A DNA stretch of 36,748 bases from an uncultured Collinsella sp. (GCA_900542635.1 UQOJ01000015.1:1-36748); one strand, 5' to 3'. Counted from the stretch's first letter, positions 16,509-24,563 are shown. Notes: a model not told the origin generated them from the letters alone. A program made the numbers and translations.

Positions 16509-16564
16509 TAGTCGTTGGGGACGTTCTTTAACGACTAGTCATTTATGAACGTCCCCAATGACTA
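16509..16564. repeat. Palindromic intergenic repeat, copy A
   Basis: Eighteen-base arms (16509-16526 and 16547-16564) pair with one G-T wobble, around a 20-base loop. The core TTGGGGACGTTC is shared with copies B (23440-23499) and C (35728-35785). It sits between two convergent genes, starting two bases after the stop of the tRNA-dihydrouridine synthase gene, where it might also act as a bidirectional transcription stop. Confidence 0.9.
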
Positions 16565-16571
16565 TGTTGCA

Positions 16572-16817
16572 CTAGAGCAGGTTTTCCTGCACCCATGCGA
16601 TGATGTCGCTTGACTCGTAGAGCGGCTTGCCGTCGATGAACAAGCAGGGAACCTGGCGTTTTCCGCCGACGGCGATGAGTGTCTGCTCGGCTTCGGTATC
16701 GGTCGAGATATTGCGTTCGGGAATGGTCACGCTGCTATCGGCCAAAAAGCGCTTGACCTTTATGCAATACGGGCAGCCGGTCATAACGTAGAGCACGAGC
16801 TCATGATCAGTAGCCAT
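16572..16817 (-). CDS. Glutaredoxin-family protein
   Basis: 81 residues: a single glutaredoxin fold with the active site C15-P-Y-C18 in 'MTGCPYCIKVKRFL', the 'QVPCLFIDG' cis-proline strand, and 'ESSDIIAWVQENL' at the C-terminus. It is a dithiol type, as in NrdH/Grx proteins, and reduces disulfides or mixed disulfides in the cytoplasm. An extra Cys follows the cis-proline. The ATG at 16817 is preferred (GGAG nearby); an upstream ATG at 16856 would add 13 residues. It follows the TipAS fusion regulator gene by 51 bases on the same strand and may be co-transcribed with it, which would link thiol chemistry to that regulator. Confidence 0.9.
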   Translation of the reverse strand: MATDHELVLYVMTGCPYCIKVKRFLADSSVTIPERNISTDTEAEQTLIAVGGKRQVPCLFIDGKPLYESSDIIAWVQENLL

Positions 16818-16868
16818 GGGTCTCCAATCGGTTGAGGTTTCGATTGAAATACCCAAAGCCGCCGCGGT

Positions 16869-17696
16869 CTATGCACGCGTCAACGACGACTCAATGGCCT
16901 GTACCAGAAACGCCGTGGCTCCGGTGCCGCAGGGCTTGTCGTAGTAGTCAACAAAGCGCTGGTCGGCAAGATAGCCGTGGGCGAGGCCCAGGTATGCTTC
17001 GTCTTGGGGCTCGTGTCCCCAGTTGAGACCAATCCAACGACGATGCATCGCGACGAGCTTGCGAGCCTCGCTTCCATTCGCATCGCCATCGCCCATGGCA
17101 ATCGAGAGCTGACCCAGAATAGCGCGTTCAAGTTCTTTCATGTCGCTCCATGTCTGAGGGTCCATGTCCAGTAACGTTTCGTTTGCTGCATCGATTGCCT
17201 CATCGCCGTAGCGCTTCCGAGCCTCGGCGCCGTAGCGCTCCTCGTTTTCCTGCACGGTGCGCCAGCGCTCCAGTTGCGGCAGGACGGCGCCCATGAGCGA
17301 GACGGCTTCGTCGAGCGACATGCCGGTGTTTTGCGCCAGCCGTGGGGCACAGTCCTCGATCATCGCCTCCATCGTGGTCTCGTAGGTGTACTTGCCGTGG
17401 TCGTAGCACCACTTGCAGTAATGGTCGGTCGCGGTGCCCGCAGCATCGGTGCCGCAGTCGTCGGGCGTGAGTGTCATGCCGCAGCTCTGGCAATAGTGCT
17501 CGGGCATTTCGAGCAGGTGAGACAAGGGTTCTCCGGTTACGGCTGCAATGAGCTTCATCATGTCGATGCCCGGTGTGACCTCGCCACGCTCCCAACGGCT
17601 GACGGCTTGGCGTGTGACGAAGAGCTTGGCGGCGAGCTGCTCCTGGGTAAGGTGATGGGCGCGACGGACGGCGATGAGCTTTTCTGCAAAGGCCAT
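16869..17696 (-). CDS. Xre HTH / zinc ribbon / TipAS-domain fusion regulator
   Basis: 275 residues in three parts. Residues 5-62: Xre helix-turn-helix ('LTQEQLAAKLFVTRQAVSRW'). Residues 67-105: putative zinc ribbon with CQSC (69, 72), Cys81 and CKWC (94, 97), preceding 'YDHGKYTYE'. Residues about 150-275: a TipAS-like ligand-binding domain ('YGDEAIDAANETL', 'HRRWIG', 'LGLAHGYLADQRFVDYYD', 'ATAFLVQAIE'). In TipA the same ligand domain is joined to a MerR HTH and binds thiopeptides and other drugs; the Xre plus zinc ribbon combination is a different design. AAAGGAG lies five bases upstream. It is divergent from the TrmO gene, with a strong promoter (17727-17755) and a palindrome (17756-17770) upstream, so self-regulation is likely. 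Confidence 0.9.
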   Translation of the reverse strand: MAFAEKLIAVRRAHHLTQEQLAAKLFVTRQAVSRWERGEVTPGIDMMKLIAAVTGEPLSHLLEMPEHYCQSCGMTLTPDDCGTDAAGTATDHYCKWCYDHGKYTYETTMEAMIEDCAPRLAQNTGMSLDEAVSLMGAVLPQLERWRTVQENEERYGAEARKRYGDEAIDAANETLLDMDPQTWSDMKELERAILGQLSIAMGDGDANGSEARKLVAMHRRWIGLNWGHEPQDEAYLGLAHGYLADQRFVDYYDKPCGTGATAFLVQAIESSLTRA

Positions 17697-17726
17697 AGCG
17701 GCTCCTTTCTGCTGGTTGATGGCTTA

Positions 17727-17755
17727 AGCATACGCGGCAGCAGGTGCCCTTCCAA
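17727..17755 (-). promoter_or_regulatory. Promoter of the Xre/TipAS regulator gene
   Basis: On the minus strand: -35 TTGGAA (17750-17755), a 17-base spacer and -10 TATGCT (17727-17732). Confidence 0.72.
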
Positions 17756-17770
17756 GCAACCGTTGGTTGC
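17756..17770. promoter_or_regulatory. Palindromic operator candidate upstream of the TipAS regulator
   Basis: Perfect inverted repeat GCAACC-GTT-GGTTGC, directly next to the -35 hexamer of the regulator's promoter. An Xre dimer bound here could control both its own gene and the divergent TrmO gene. Inferred from position only. Confidence 0.5.
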
Positions 17771-17824
17771 ACGACGGAGGACCGCGGCGAAGAATTGCGC
17801 GCAACGCCCCACGCCTCCATGCCG

Positions 17825-17830
17825 TACAAT
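17825..17830 (+). promoter_or_regulatory. -10 box of the TrmO gene, apparent leaderless start
   Basis: TACAAT. Transcription would begin about seven bases later, at 17837, while the preferred ATG is at 17838. No ribosome site lies between, so the message is probably leaderless. No clear -35 hexamer at the usual distance. Confidence 0.55.
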
Positions 17831-17837
17831 GACCGGC

Positions 17838-18575
17838 ATGGAACCTATCGCACACATACATACCGACCTGCCGCAGAAGTTCGGCATTCCGCGCAACAGC
17901 TTTTTGGCGCCTCATCTGCAGGGACGCATCGTCTTTGAGCCGGAATTTGCCTCCAAGGCAGCGGTTGAGGGCCTGGACTCCTTCTCTCACCTATGGCTGT
18001 TGTGGCGCTTCGAAAACGGAACGCCCGGCGGCACGGCTAAGGACATAGCTGCCGATGCCAAGACGCAGGACAGGTCCGGCACCAATGCCAAGTGGTCGAA
18101 AACTGTGCGCCCGCCGCGTCTGGGCGGAGCCGAGCGCGTGGGCGTCTTTGCCACGCGCAGCCCGTTTCGCCCCAATCCTATCGGACTTACCTGCGTAAGG
18201 CTCGATCACGTTGAGCTCACCGACGATGGCCCCATCATCCATGTGCTGGGGGCCGATCTGCGCGACGGCACGCCCATCTACGACATTAAGCCCTACATTC
18301 CGTTTGCGGACTGTCACCCGGATGCGACCGGCGGCTGGATTGAGGATGCTCCGTGGCAAGAGCTCGACATCGAGTTCCCGCAGACGCTGCAGGATATGGT
18401 CCCGCCCACAAAGCTCCCCGGCCTGGTCGAGGTCCTGCGCCAAGACCCGCGCCGCGCAGGCAGCAAGCACGAGCCGAACCGCGTTTACCACTTGGCCTAC
18501 GCCGGGCTCGACATATCGTTTACGGTCGATGAAACCCAGCTAACCGTAGTTGCCGTCAATGACGCGCGAGACTAA
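17838..18575 (+). CDS. trmO: TrmO/TsaA-family tRNA (N6-threonylcarbamoyladenosine37-N6)-methyltransferase
   Basis: 245 residues. TrmO is a SAM-dependent beta-barrel enzyme that methylates N6 of t6A37 in threonine tRNAs. Landmarks are the N-terminal 'IAHIHTDLPQKFGIPRNS', 'SHLWLLWRF', the cofactor motif 'GVFATRSPFRPNPIGLTCVRL', and 'DLRDGTPIYDIKPYIPFAD'. The C-terminal part (about 165-245) with 'EPNRVYHLAYAGLDISF' is the small accessory domain seen in the full-length enzymes. The gene has no ribosome site; a TACAAT box ends seven bases before the ATG, so a leaderless transcript is likely. An ATG nine bases upstream overlaps that box. It is divergent from the TipAS-type regulator gene. The family is clear; the exact tRNA substrate is inferred. 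Confidence 0.9.
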   Translation: MEPIAHIHTDLPQKFGIPRNSFLAPHLQGRIVFEPEFASKAAVEGLDSFSHLWLLWRFENGTPGGTAKDIAADAKTQDRSGTNAKWSKTVRPPRLGGAERVGVFATRSPFRPNPIGLTCVRLDHVELTDDGPIIHVLGADLRDGTPIYDIKPYIPFADCHPDATGGWIEDAPWQELDIEFPQTLQDMVPPTKLPGLVEVLRQDPRRAGSKHEPNRVYHLAYAGLDISFTVDETQLTVVAVNDARD

Positions 18576-18687
18576 CCGGTCATTCGTCCGCACCCGTCAT
18601 ATTAAGCGCCAAACCCCATGCCAAAACCGCCCACGCTGGTGGACAATAACGCCTATCGAAACAGTCTACTTTGCACGGGAGCTCAGC

Positions 18688-19902
18688 ATGAAATACGACT
18701 TTAGCTCGCTAATCGATCGCCACGGCATGGACTCCATCGCCGTTGACTCCTGGGGCGAGATCCCCGGTATGGCTCCGAACGCACCCGACGAGGGCTTCGA
18801 CCGCATTCCCATGTGGGTGGCCGACATGAATTTTGCCACGGTGCCCACGGTCCAGGAGCACATCATTCAGCGCGCTCAGCATCCCATGTTTGGCTACTTT
18901 AACCCGCGCTCCGAGTATTTCGACCACATCATCGAATGGCAGAGCCGCCGCAATGGCGTCGAGGGTCTGCGCCCTGAACATATCGGCTACGAAAACGGCG
19001 TGCTGGGCGGCGTCGTGTCGACGTTGCGCGCGTATGTCCAGCCGGGCGATGCGGTGCTGGTCCACAGCCCCACCTACATTGGCTTTACCAAGTCTATCGA
19101 AGCCGCGGGCTATCGCATTGTCCACAGCCCGCTTAAACTCGACGCCCAGGGCGTGTGGCGCATGGACTTTGAGGACATGGAGTGCAAACTCGCCCAAAAC
19201 CACATCCATGCCGCGGTGTTCTGCTCGCCGCACAATCCCTGCGGCCGCGTATGGGAGCGCGACGAAATCGAGCGCGCCATGGACATCTATCGCCAGCACG
19301 ATTGCGTGGTGATTTCGGACGAGATTTGGTCCGATATCATCCTGCCGGGGCACAAGCACATCCCGACGCAGTCGGTGAGCGAGGATGCCCGCATGCGCAC
19401 GGTTGCCCTCTATGCGCCGAGCAAGACGTTTAACCTGGCGGGCCTTGTCGGCAGCTACCACATTGTCTACAACGAGACGCTGCGTGACCGCATCTGCGCC
19501 GTGTCCAACAAGACCCACTACAACGAGATGAACGTCCTCTCCATGCACGCGCTTATCGGTGCCTACCAGCCGCAAGGCTACGAGTGGGTGGACGAGCTCA
19601 ACCAGGTGCTTGCCGGCAATATCGAGTACTTCTGCGATTACGTGGACGAGCATTTTGAGGGCGTGTCCTATTCGCGTCCGCAGGGCACGTACATGGTGTT
19701 TCTGGACTGCACCGAGTGGTGCCGAGAGCATGGCCGCGATATTCAGTGGTTGCTCGATGAGGGGGCACGCGTGGGCGTGGGGTATCAGGACGGCCGCCCG
19801 TTCCACGGACCCTGCCACATTCGCGTGAATCTAGCGCTGCCGCTTTCGCGCGTAAGGGAGGCGTGCGACCGCCTGGACCGCTACGTTTTTAATGCACGGT
19901 AA
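18688..19902 (+). CDS. MalY/PatB-family PLP-dependent C-S lyase (aminotransferase fold)
   Basis: 404 residues, usual for the class I/II aminotransferase fold. The PLP-binding Lys246 is in 'YAPSKTFNLAGLVGSY'. The N-terminal 'MWVADMNF' and 'CSPHNPCGRVW' (179-189), with the Asn and Cys of the substrate pocket, and 'SDEIWSDI' (210-217) are MalY/PatB hallmarks. Enzymes of this group cleave cystathionine or cysteine S-conjugates to pyruvate, ammonia and a thiol; the same family also includes aminotransferases and regulators, so exact activity is uncertain. GGGAG (18677-18681) is six bases upstream of the ATG. It follows the trmO gene by 112 bases, with a GACAAT box (18642-18647) in the gap, so it may have its own promoter. 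Confidence 0.9.
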   Translation: MKYDFSSLIDRHGMDSIAVDSWGEIPGMAPNAPDEGFDRIPMWVADMNFATVPTVQEHIIQRAQHPMFGYFNPRSEYFDHIIEWQSRRNGVEGLRPEHIGYENGVLGGVVSTLRAYVQPGDAVLVHSPTYIGFTKSIEAAGYRIVHSPLKLDAQGVWRMDFEDMECKLAQNHIHAAVFCSPHNPCGRVWERDEIERAMDIYRQHDCVVISDEIWSDIILPGHKHIPTQSVSEDARMRTVALYAPSKTFNLAGLVGSYHIVYNETLRDRICAVSNKTHYNEMNVLSMHALIGAYQPQGYEWVDELNQVLAGNIEYFCDYVDEHFEGVSYSRPQGTYMVFLDCTEWCREHGRDIQWLLDEGARVGVGYQDGRPFHGPCHIRVNLALPLSRVREACDRLDRYVFNAR

Positions 19903-19996
19903 GTGAGCACTGCATGCGGGGCCTTCTGCCAAGTCGGCTGGAAGGTCCCGTGTGGTAAGGCATCTGTAACCATTGGGCGCAGGCCTGCTGAGGGGC

Positions 19997-20476
19997 TTAC
20001 TTTTCTTGAATCTGCTTGCCGCAAAGATGCTCAATCGAAATCTCGTAGAGCTGGACGCCCTTGATGTCCTTGGCGATTTCCTCTTCGACTTCTTCGGCGG
20101 AAGGGTAGTACTTAAGGGCGAGCTGGCGGACTTTGTCTTCGATAAACGCGGGAGTGTCATTCGCCAAGCGGCAGCGGCCAAAGACGACGGTGCTCATAAC
20201 GTAGGGAGCCCAGTCACCGTCCTTGTACCACTCGTTGCCGTAAACGGTAAAGCAGACCTTGTCATCGCGCTTGAGTGCGTCGACCTTGTGGCCGGCTTTG
20301 GCGCCATGGAAATAGATCTTGTCGTGCTCGGCGTCAAAGAAGTAGTTGACGGGAATGGCGTACGGGTAGCCATCGTCGCCGTTGACGGCAAAGACGCCGC
20401 GCTTGCAGATAGCGAGCAGTTTGCGCGCTTCCTCGTCGGTGATGGCGCGTTTCTTTCGACGTAAGGGCCTAAACAT
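19997..20476 (-). CDS. Pyridoxamine 5'-phosphate oxidase-related flavin split-barrel protein
   Basis: 159 residues, a single split-barrel domain like those of small flavin or heme-binding NimA-type proteins. Visible are 'LLAICKRGVFAVNGDDGYPYAIPVNYFFD', a basic loop 'AKAGHKVDALKRDDKVCFTV' and 'VFGRCRLAND'. These are consistent with FMN binding and reduction of small molecules, though no specific substrate is readable; it could also be a nitroimidazole-type reductase. The start at 20476 has AAAGGA (20485-20490) nine bases upstream. It lies 42 bases after the hybrid kinase gene, on the same strand, so it may be the last gene of that unit, but the link could be accidental. Confidence 0.83.
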   Translation of the reverse strand: MFRPLRRKKRAITDEEARKLLAICKRGVFAVNGDDGYPYAIPVNYFFDAEHDKIYFHGAKAGHKVDALKRDDKVCFTVYGNEWYKDGDWAPYVMSTVVFGRCRLANDTPAFIEDKVRQLALKYYPSAEEVEEEIAKDIKGVQLYEISIEHLCGKQIQEK

Positions 20477-20518
20477 CGTTGGCTTCCTTTCTGGTCGTGC
20501 GTGGTGGTTGAGCACAAA

Positions 20519-23323
20519 CTATAGCGAAACGGATCCGTTTTTCTTGATGCGGGCGAGTATGTTTTTGAGCTTGTTAAAGTCGAGCGGTTTGGACAGATGG
20601 GCGTTCATGCCGGCATCGTGTGCCGCCTGGGCGTCTTCGGCAAAGGCGTTGGCGGTGAGCGCGATGATGGGGATATCGGCTGCATCGACCTTCTCGCTCA
20701 GACGAATCACGCGGGTTGCCTCGTAGCCGTCCATATCCGGCATCATGATGTCCATCAGGATCGCATCGAAGCTGCCGGCGGGATGCGATAGGTACAGATC
20801 GACGACTTCGTTGCCGTTGGCGGCGCGGGTGACCACGACGCCCTCGGATTCTAGCAGCGCCTGGGCAATCTCGGCATTCAATTCGTTGTCTTCGGCGAGC
20901 AGCACGTTCATGTCGGCGAGCGAGCAGTCGAGCGCCCCCTCGACCGTATTCGCCCGCGCCTGGGGGTTCTTGTCGATATCGAGCGGAATCTCCACGTAGA
21001 ACGAGGTGCCCGCATGGAGCTCGCTGGTGACTTCGATGGTGCCGCCCATCAGTTCAATAAGCGACTTGACGATTGGCATGCCCATGCCGGTTCCTTGGAA
21101 CTTGCTACGCGCATCGTTACCTTCTTGGGCAAACGGCTCATAGATATGCTTTAAAAACTTGGAAGTCATGCCAATGCCGGTATCCGAAACGCTAAAGCAA
21201 AAGAGCGCGCGCCCGTTATCGAGTGGCTTGGTCTTTGAGCTAAAGGTGACGGAGCCGCCGTGCTTGTTGTACTTAATGCTGTTGTCTAACAGGTTGATCA
21301 TGATCTGTCGGATATGGGTGGGACTGCCGACCATGTATGGCCCCGTGGTGTATGGCAGACTATTGTCCTGCATGGTGATGCCGTTATCGGATGCGCGGAG
21401 CTTGCACAGAACCAGCGTATCGTCACAGAGCTCTTTGAGGTTAAAAGGCGCATGTTCCAGTGTTATCTTGCGGTCTTCGATTTTGCCCATCTCGAGGATG
21501 TCGTTAATCAGCGAGAGCAGGTGATTGGCGGCAACACGAGCCTTGGCGCGGCTTTCGCGGGCGACCTGGATATCGCCTTCCTTCAATTCCTCGATATCGA
21601 TAAGGCCCAGGATGCCGTTGAGCGGCGTACGGATGTCGTGGCTCATGCGCGTGAGGAATGCCGTCTTAGCGGCGTTGGCGGCGTCGGCTTTTTCGCGCTC
21701 GGTTCGAGCGCGCACGAGCGCCCAGATGAGCAGGACGATGCTGACCGACAACATACCGATGAGGGTGGAGGCAACGGCGGTGCGGTTGCGATAAAGGAAT
21801 TGAAGCGTGTTGGATTCCTGGGCCGTGTACGACGTAGAGGAGTAATTGCTTGCGGAGAGCGATTCTCCGGCATTGATGATGCCCTTGTTGATGATTCCCA
21901 GCAGCTCGGGCTTTCCGCGCGAAATCCAGCACGAGAGCTCGCAGGTGTCAGGGAGCTCGACCGTCTCGCAGTCCTCGAGATCATAACGATCGCCGAGGGT
22001 TTTTACGCGTGAACTGGGAGCGACGACGCAGCGCGCCGTTCCCCTCCTGAGGGCGTCGAACGCTTCATCGTCGGATCGGTATTCGGTCACGGTCGCTGTG
22101 GGGAACAGACTTTCAAGTACGTTTCGGTTGATAAACGATGATTTGGTACAGGCGATGTTCTGAAGATCTTTGTTCAGGTTGCTTCCGCTGTGGATGGCGG
22201 TGAGGGATATGGTCCCCAACGATACCGACTGCACAACGCCTGATTGCTCGGCAAACCAGTAATCTCGGTATACCGGCAGCGCGACGTCTATGCTTCCCTT
22301 TGACAGGGCCTTTGACATCATCTTGTAGCTATCAAAGGCGACGGTTTCGACCGTAATGCCAAATTTATCGTGCAACGTCGTCGCAAGCGATGCGAGCGAG
22401 CCTTCCATTTTGCCGTCTTCGTCTTCGTTGCAGTAGGGGAGTTTGCCCGTAATGTAGCCGAGCGTGATGGTGTTGTTGTTCGCCTTGAGCCAGGCGCGCT
22501 CATCGCCGGTGAGCGAGGATGATCCGCTGTTTTGCGCTGAATAGTTCGATTTGACCTCGTCGTTATAGCGGGGGTTGACGCGGTTGATTGCCGCCATTGC
22601 GGAGTTGATGTTGTCCATCAGGTCGGGGCGGCTTTTGGGAACGGCAAAGTAGTAGTCGCTCGAACCGACGTAGAACATGGGCGACGCCTCGGGCGACGAA
22701 ATGGTGTCGTTCATGATGATGGCGTCGACCTCGCCGTTTGCGAGCGCGTCAAAGAGAACGGAGCCTCCGTCATACTCCCTGTATGTGCAGGCGATTCCCT
22801 CGTTGGCGAGCCACTGCTGGCCGACGATGGTTTGCATAACACCGGAGTTGTAACCGATGGTGAGACCCTGGAGTGCTTGAGGGTCACCCTTGGCCAGGTC
22901 GTCACGGTCGGGCCTGGCGTAGATGTAGTAGCGCTCGGTGCCCTCGGGGTTCGAGGAAAAGAGCAGCTTTTGGGCGCGTTCCTCGGAGTAGGAGATGTTG
23001 GGCATGAGGTCGATCTCGCCTGCCTCGAGCATGTCCATAAGCTCGGTGAAGGTGCCGGAGACGTATTCGTACCGCCAGCCGGGCGTGTAGTACGACAGAG
23101 TCTGGAGGTACTCGTAACCCCATCCCGAGAGACGCTCGCCGGGGGTGCCGTTCTGGAAGCCCTCGTTGTTGACGAGCCAGCCGACGCGGACCGTCTTGAC
23201 TGGCTGACTAGAGTCATCGGCAAAAGCCTGGACAGGCGCGATGGAACTCAGTGCGGCAAGCGCGGCAAGCACAATGGCCAGGGCGCGACATATAACTGAA
23301 CGAAGGACAGTGGCAGCTCTCAC
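20519..23323 (-). CDS. EvgS/BvgS-like hybrid sensor histidine kinase
   Basis: 934 residues. A signal peptide (about 1-38, ending VQAFA) leads to two extracytoplasmic solute-binding (SBP_bac_3) domains, about 40-270 and 285-510, as in EvgS and BvgS. A membrane helix (about 525-547) is followed by HATPase-type kinase: His562 in 'MSHDIRTPLNG', N box 'LLDNSIKYNKHG', G1 'DTGIGM', G2 'GTGMGMPIV'. A C-terminal receiver has Asp858 in 'DAILMDIMMPDMDG' and the Lys in 'LSKPLD'. No PAS and no HPt domain are present, so phosphate must pass to another protein. The GTG at 23323 is preferred because AGGA is six bases upstream; an ATG at 23356 would add 11 residues. A GTG start fits the signal peptide better. 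The partner regulator is not adjacent. Confidence 0.9.
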   Translation of the reverse strand: MRAATVLRSVICRALAIVLAALAALSSIAPVQAFADDSSQPVKTVRVGWLVNNEGFQNGTPGERLSGWGYEYLQTLSYYTPGWRYEYVSGTFTELMDMLEAGEIDLMPNISYSEERAQKLLFSSNPEGTERYYIYARPDRDDLAKGDPQALQGLTIGYNSGVMQTIVGQQWLANEGIACTYREYDGGSVLFDALANGEVDAIIMNDTISSPEASPMFYVGSSDYYFAVPKSRPDLMDNINSAMAAINRVNPRYNDEVKSNYSAQNSGSSSLTGDERAWLKANNNTITLGYITGKLPYCNEDEDGKMEGSLASLATTLHDKFGITVETVAFDSYKMMSKALSKGSIDVALPVYRDYWFAEQSGVVQSVSLGTISLTAIHSGSNLNKDLQNIACTKSSFINRNVLESLFPTATVTEYRSDDEAFDALRRGTARCVVAPSSRVKTLGDRYDLEDCETVELPDTCELSCWISRGKPELLGIINKGIINAGESLSASNYSSTSYTAQESNTLQFLYRNRTAVASTLIGMLSVSIVLLIWALVRARTEREKADAANAAKTAFLTRMSHDIRTPLNGILGLIDIEELKEGDIQVARESRAKARVAANHLLSLINDILEMGKIEDRKITLEHAPFNLKELCDDTLVLCKLRASDNGITMQDNSLPYTTGPYMVGSPTHIRQIMINLLDNSIKYNKHGGSVTFSSKTKPLDNGRALFCFSVSDTGIGMTSKFLKHIYEPFAQEGNDARSKFQGTGMGMPIVKSLIELMGGTIEVTSELHAGTSFYVEIPLDIDKNPQARANTVEGALDCSLADMNVLLAEDNELNAEIAQALLESEGVVVTRAANGNEVVDLYLSHPAGSFDAILMDIMMPDMDGYEATRVIRLSEKVDAADIPIIALTANAFAEDAQAAHDAGMNAHLSKPLDFNKLKNILARIKKNGSVSL

Positions 23324-23415
23324 ATGCAATCCTAACGAATCGAGACAATACCGCATAAGGATACCAGCTCAGCCTGCCCAGTCGGCAGCTGTACCGCTAA
23401 ACGCTCCCGCCCGGC

Positions 23416-23499
23416 AGTCATCGGGGACGTTCTTAAACGACTAGTCATTGGGGACGTTCTTGTTTGACTGGTCATTTAAGAACGTCCCCAATGACTAGT
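23416..23499. repeat. Palindromic intergenic repeat, copy B with extra half-copy
   Basis: The full element has perfect 22-bp arms (23440-23461 and 23478-23499) around a 16-base loop. Just before it, 23416-23434 is a further left-arm copy with one change, so the locus holds one and a half units. It lies between divergent genes. Confidence 0.9.
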
Positions 23500-23567
23500 T
23501 CCGTTTGCTGGGGAGGCGTGGGACAATACCGAGCGAACGTGATTGGTTGTCCGTGGAAGGGGTCGCG

Positions 23568-23993
23568 ATGAAAAAGCTCAGGACGCTTGCCGATGTGCTG
23601 CGACAGGCTGGCTTTGCACGCATTACGGGCCTGTTTCTTATTTTCTATCTGCTTTGCTCGACGGCTGTCTGGCTGTCCGAGCCCACGACCCTCACGTTTG
23701 GCGATGGTCTCTGGTTTAGCTTTGAGACGGTCTCGACGATTGGCTTTGGCGATATCCCCGCTGAAACGCCGGTTGCCCGCGGCATTACCGTTATCCTAAG
23801 CGTCATCAGTATCTTCTATATCGCCATGCTTACGGGCGTGGCGGTGAACTACTGCAATACGCTTATCAAGCTGCGCCAAAAGGACACCATGGCGCGCTTT
23901 ATGGACGATCTTGAGCATTTGGAAGAACTCGACCGCGATGAGCTCGCCGATCTGTCGCGCCGCGTGCGCGAATACCGTCGCCGGCAACGATAG
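23568..23993 (+). CDS. Two-helix potassium channel
   Basis: 141 residues with the KcsA-like layout: helix about 18-37, pore helix and selectivity filter TIGFGD (57-62) in 'ETVSTIGFGDIPAETP', and a second helix about 71-95. The filter is close to the classic TVGYGD. A 45-residue charged C-terminus ('MDDLEHLEELDRDELADLS') follows and may form a cytoplasmic helix bundle. There is no RCK or other ligand domain. It probably works as a homotetramer that lets K+ through the membrane. GGAAGG (23555-23560) is the ribosome site. Upstream are a GACAAT box (23522-23527) and repeat copy B. The LOG-family gene follows closely. Confidence 0.92.
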   Translation: MKKLRTLADVLRQAGFARITGLFLIFYLLCSTAVWLSEPTTLTFGDGLWFSFETVSTIGFGDIPAETPVARGITVILSVISIFYIAMLTGVAVNYCNTLIKLRQKDTMARFMDDLEHLEELDRDELADLSRRVREYRRRQR

Positions 23994-24029
23994 AACGGGT
24001 GCCGCGCGTCACGACGAGGGGGATTGCAT

Positions 24030-24563
24030 ATGAACATCACGGTGTACCTGGGCGCGAGCGTCGGCAACGACCCGGCGTTTCTGCCCGCGGTGCAGGAGCT
24101 GGGCAATTGGATTGGCGCCAACGGACACGCGCTCGTATACGGCGGGTCCAAATCGGGACTGATGGGCGCGCTCGCCGATAGCGTACTCGAGGCAGGCGGA
24201 CATGTGACGGGTGTGGAGCCGAGCTTTTTTATCGAGGCAGAGTTTCAACACGACGGAATCGACGACCTTATCGTGACGAGCGACATGGCCGAGCGCAAAG
24301 CCAAGATGATCGAGCTCGGCGATGCGTTCATCGCATTTCCGGGCGGCACGGGCACGCTCGAGGAGATTGCCGAGGTTATGTCCGCGGTGTCGTTGGGGCA
24401 CCTGAGCTCTCCGTGCATCCTGTATAACCTGGACGGTTACTACAACGACCTCAAGGCGTTGCTCGGGCACATGATTGATAAGGGGCTTTCGAGCCCGAGG
24501 CGCCAGCACGGCATCTACTTTGCCGACGATTTGCGCGAGATTGCCTCGATTATCAACGGATAA
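24030..24563 (+). CDS. LOG-family protein (TIGR00730 Rossmann fold)
   Basis: 177 residues. LOG-family nucleosidases remove ribose 5-phosphate from nucleotides such as cytokinin riboside monophosphates, and in bacteria from AMP-like substrates. The motif GGSKSGLMG (38-46), the active-site Arg in 'MAERKAKMI' (86-94) and PGGTGTLEE (104-112) are all present. 'GVEPSFFIEAEF' lies in the region that binds substrate. The ATG at 24030 is the best start (AGGGGG upstream); a TTG six bases earlier is an alternative. It starts 36 bases after the potassium channel gene on the same strand, so the two could be co-transcribed. The physiological substrate is not known. Confidence 0.9.
   Translation: MNITVYLGASVGNDPAFLPAVQELGNWIGANGHALVYGGSKSGLMGALADSVLEAGGHVTGVEPSFFIEAEFQHDGIDDLIVTSDMAERKAKMIELGDAFIAFPGGTGTLEEIAEVMSAVSLGHLSSPCILYNLDGYYNDLKALLGHMIDKGLSSPRRQHGIYFADDLREIASIING

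Noticed and set aside
19918..19949. Hairpin after the MalY/PatB gene (GGGGCCTTC with GAAGGTCCC)
   Set aside because: The stem has a wobble pair and a 14-base loop, and no T tract follows, so it is not called as a terminator.
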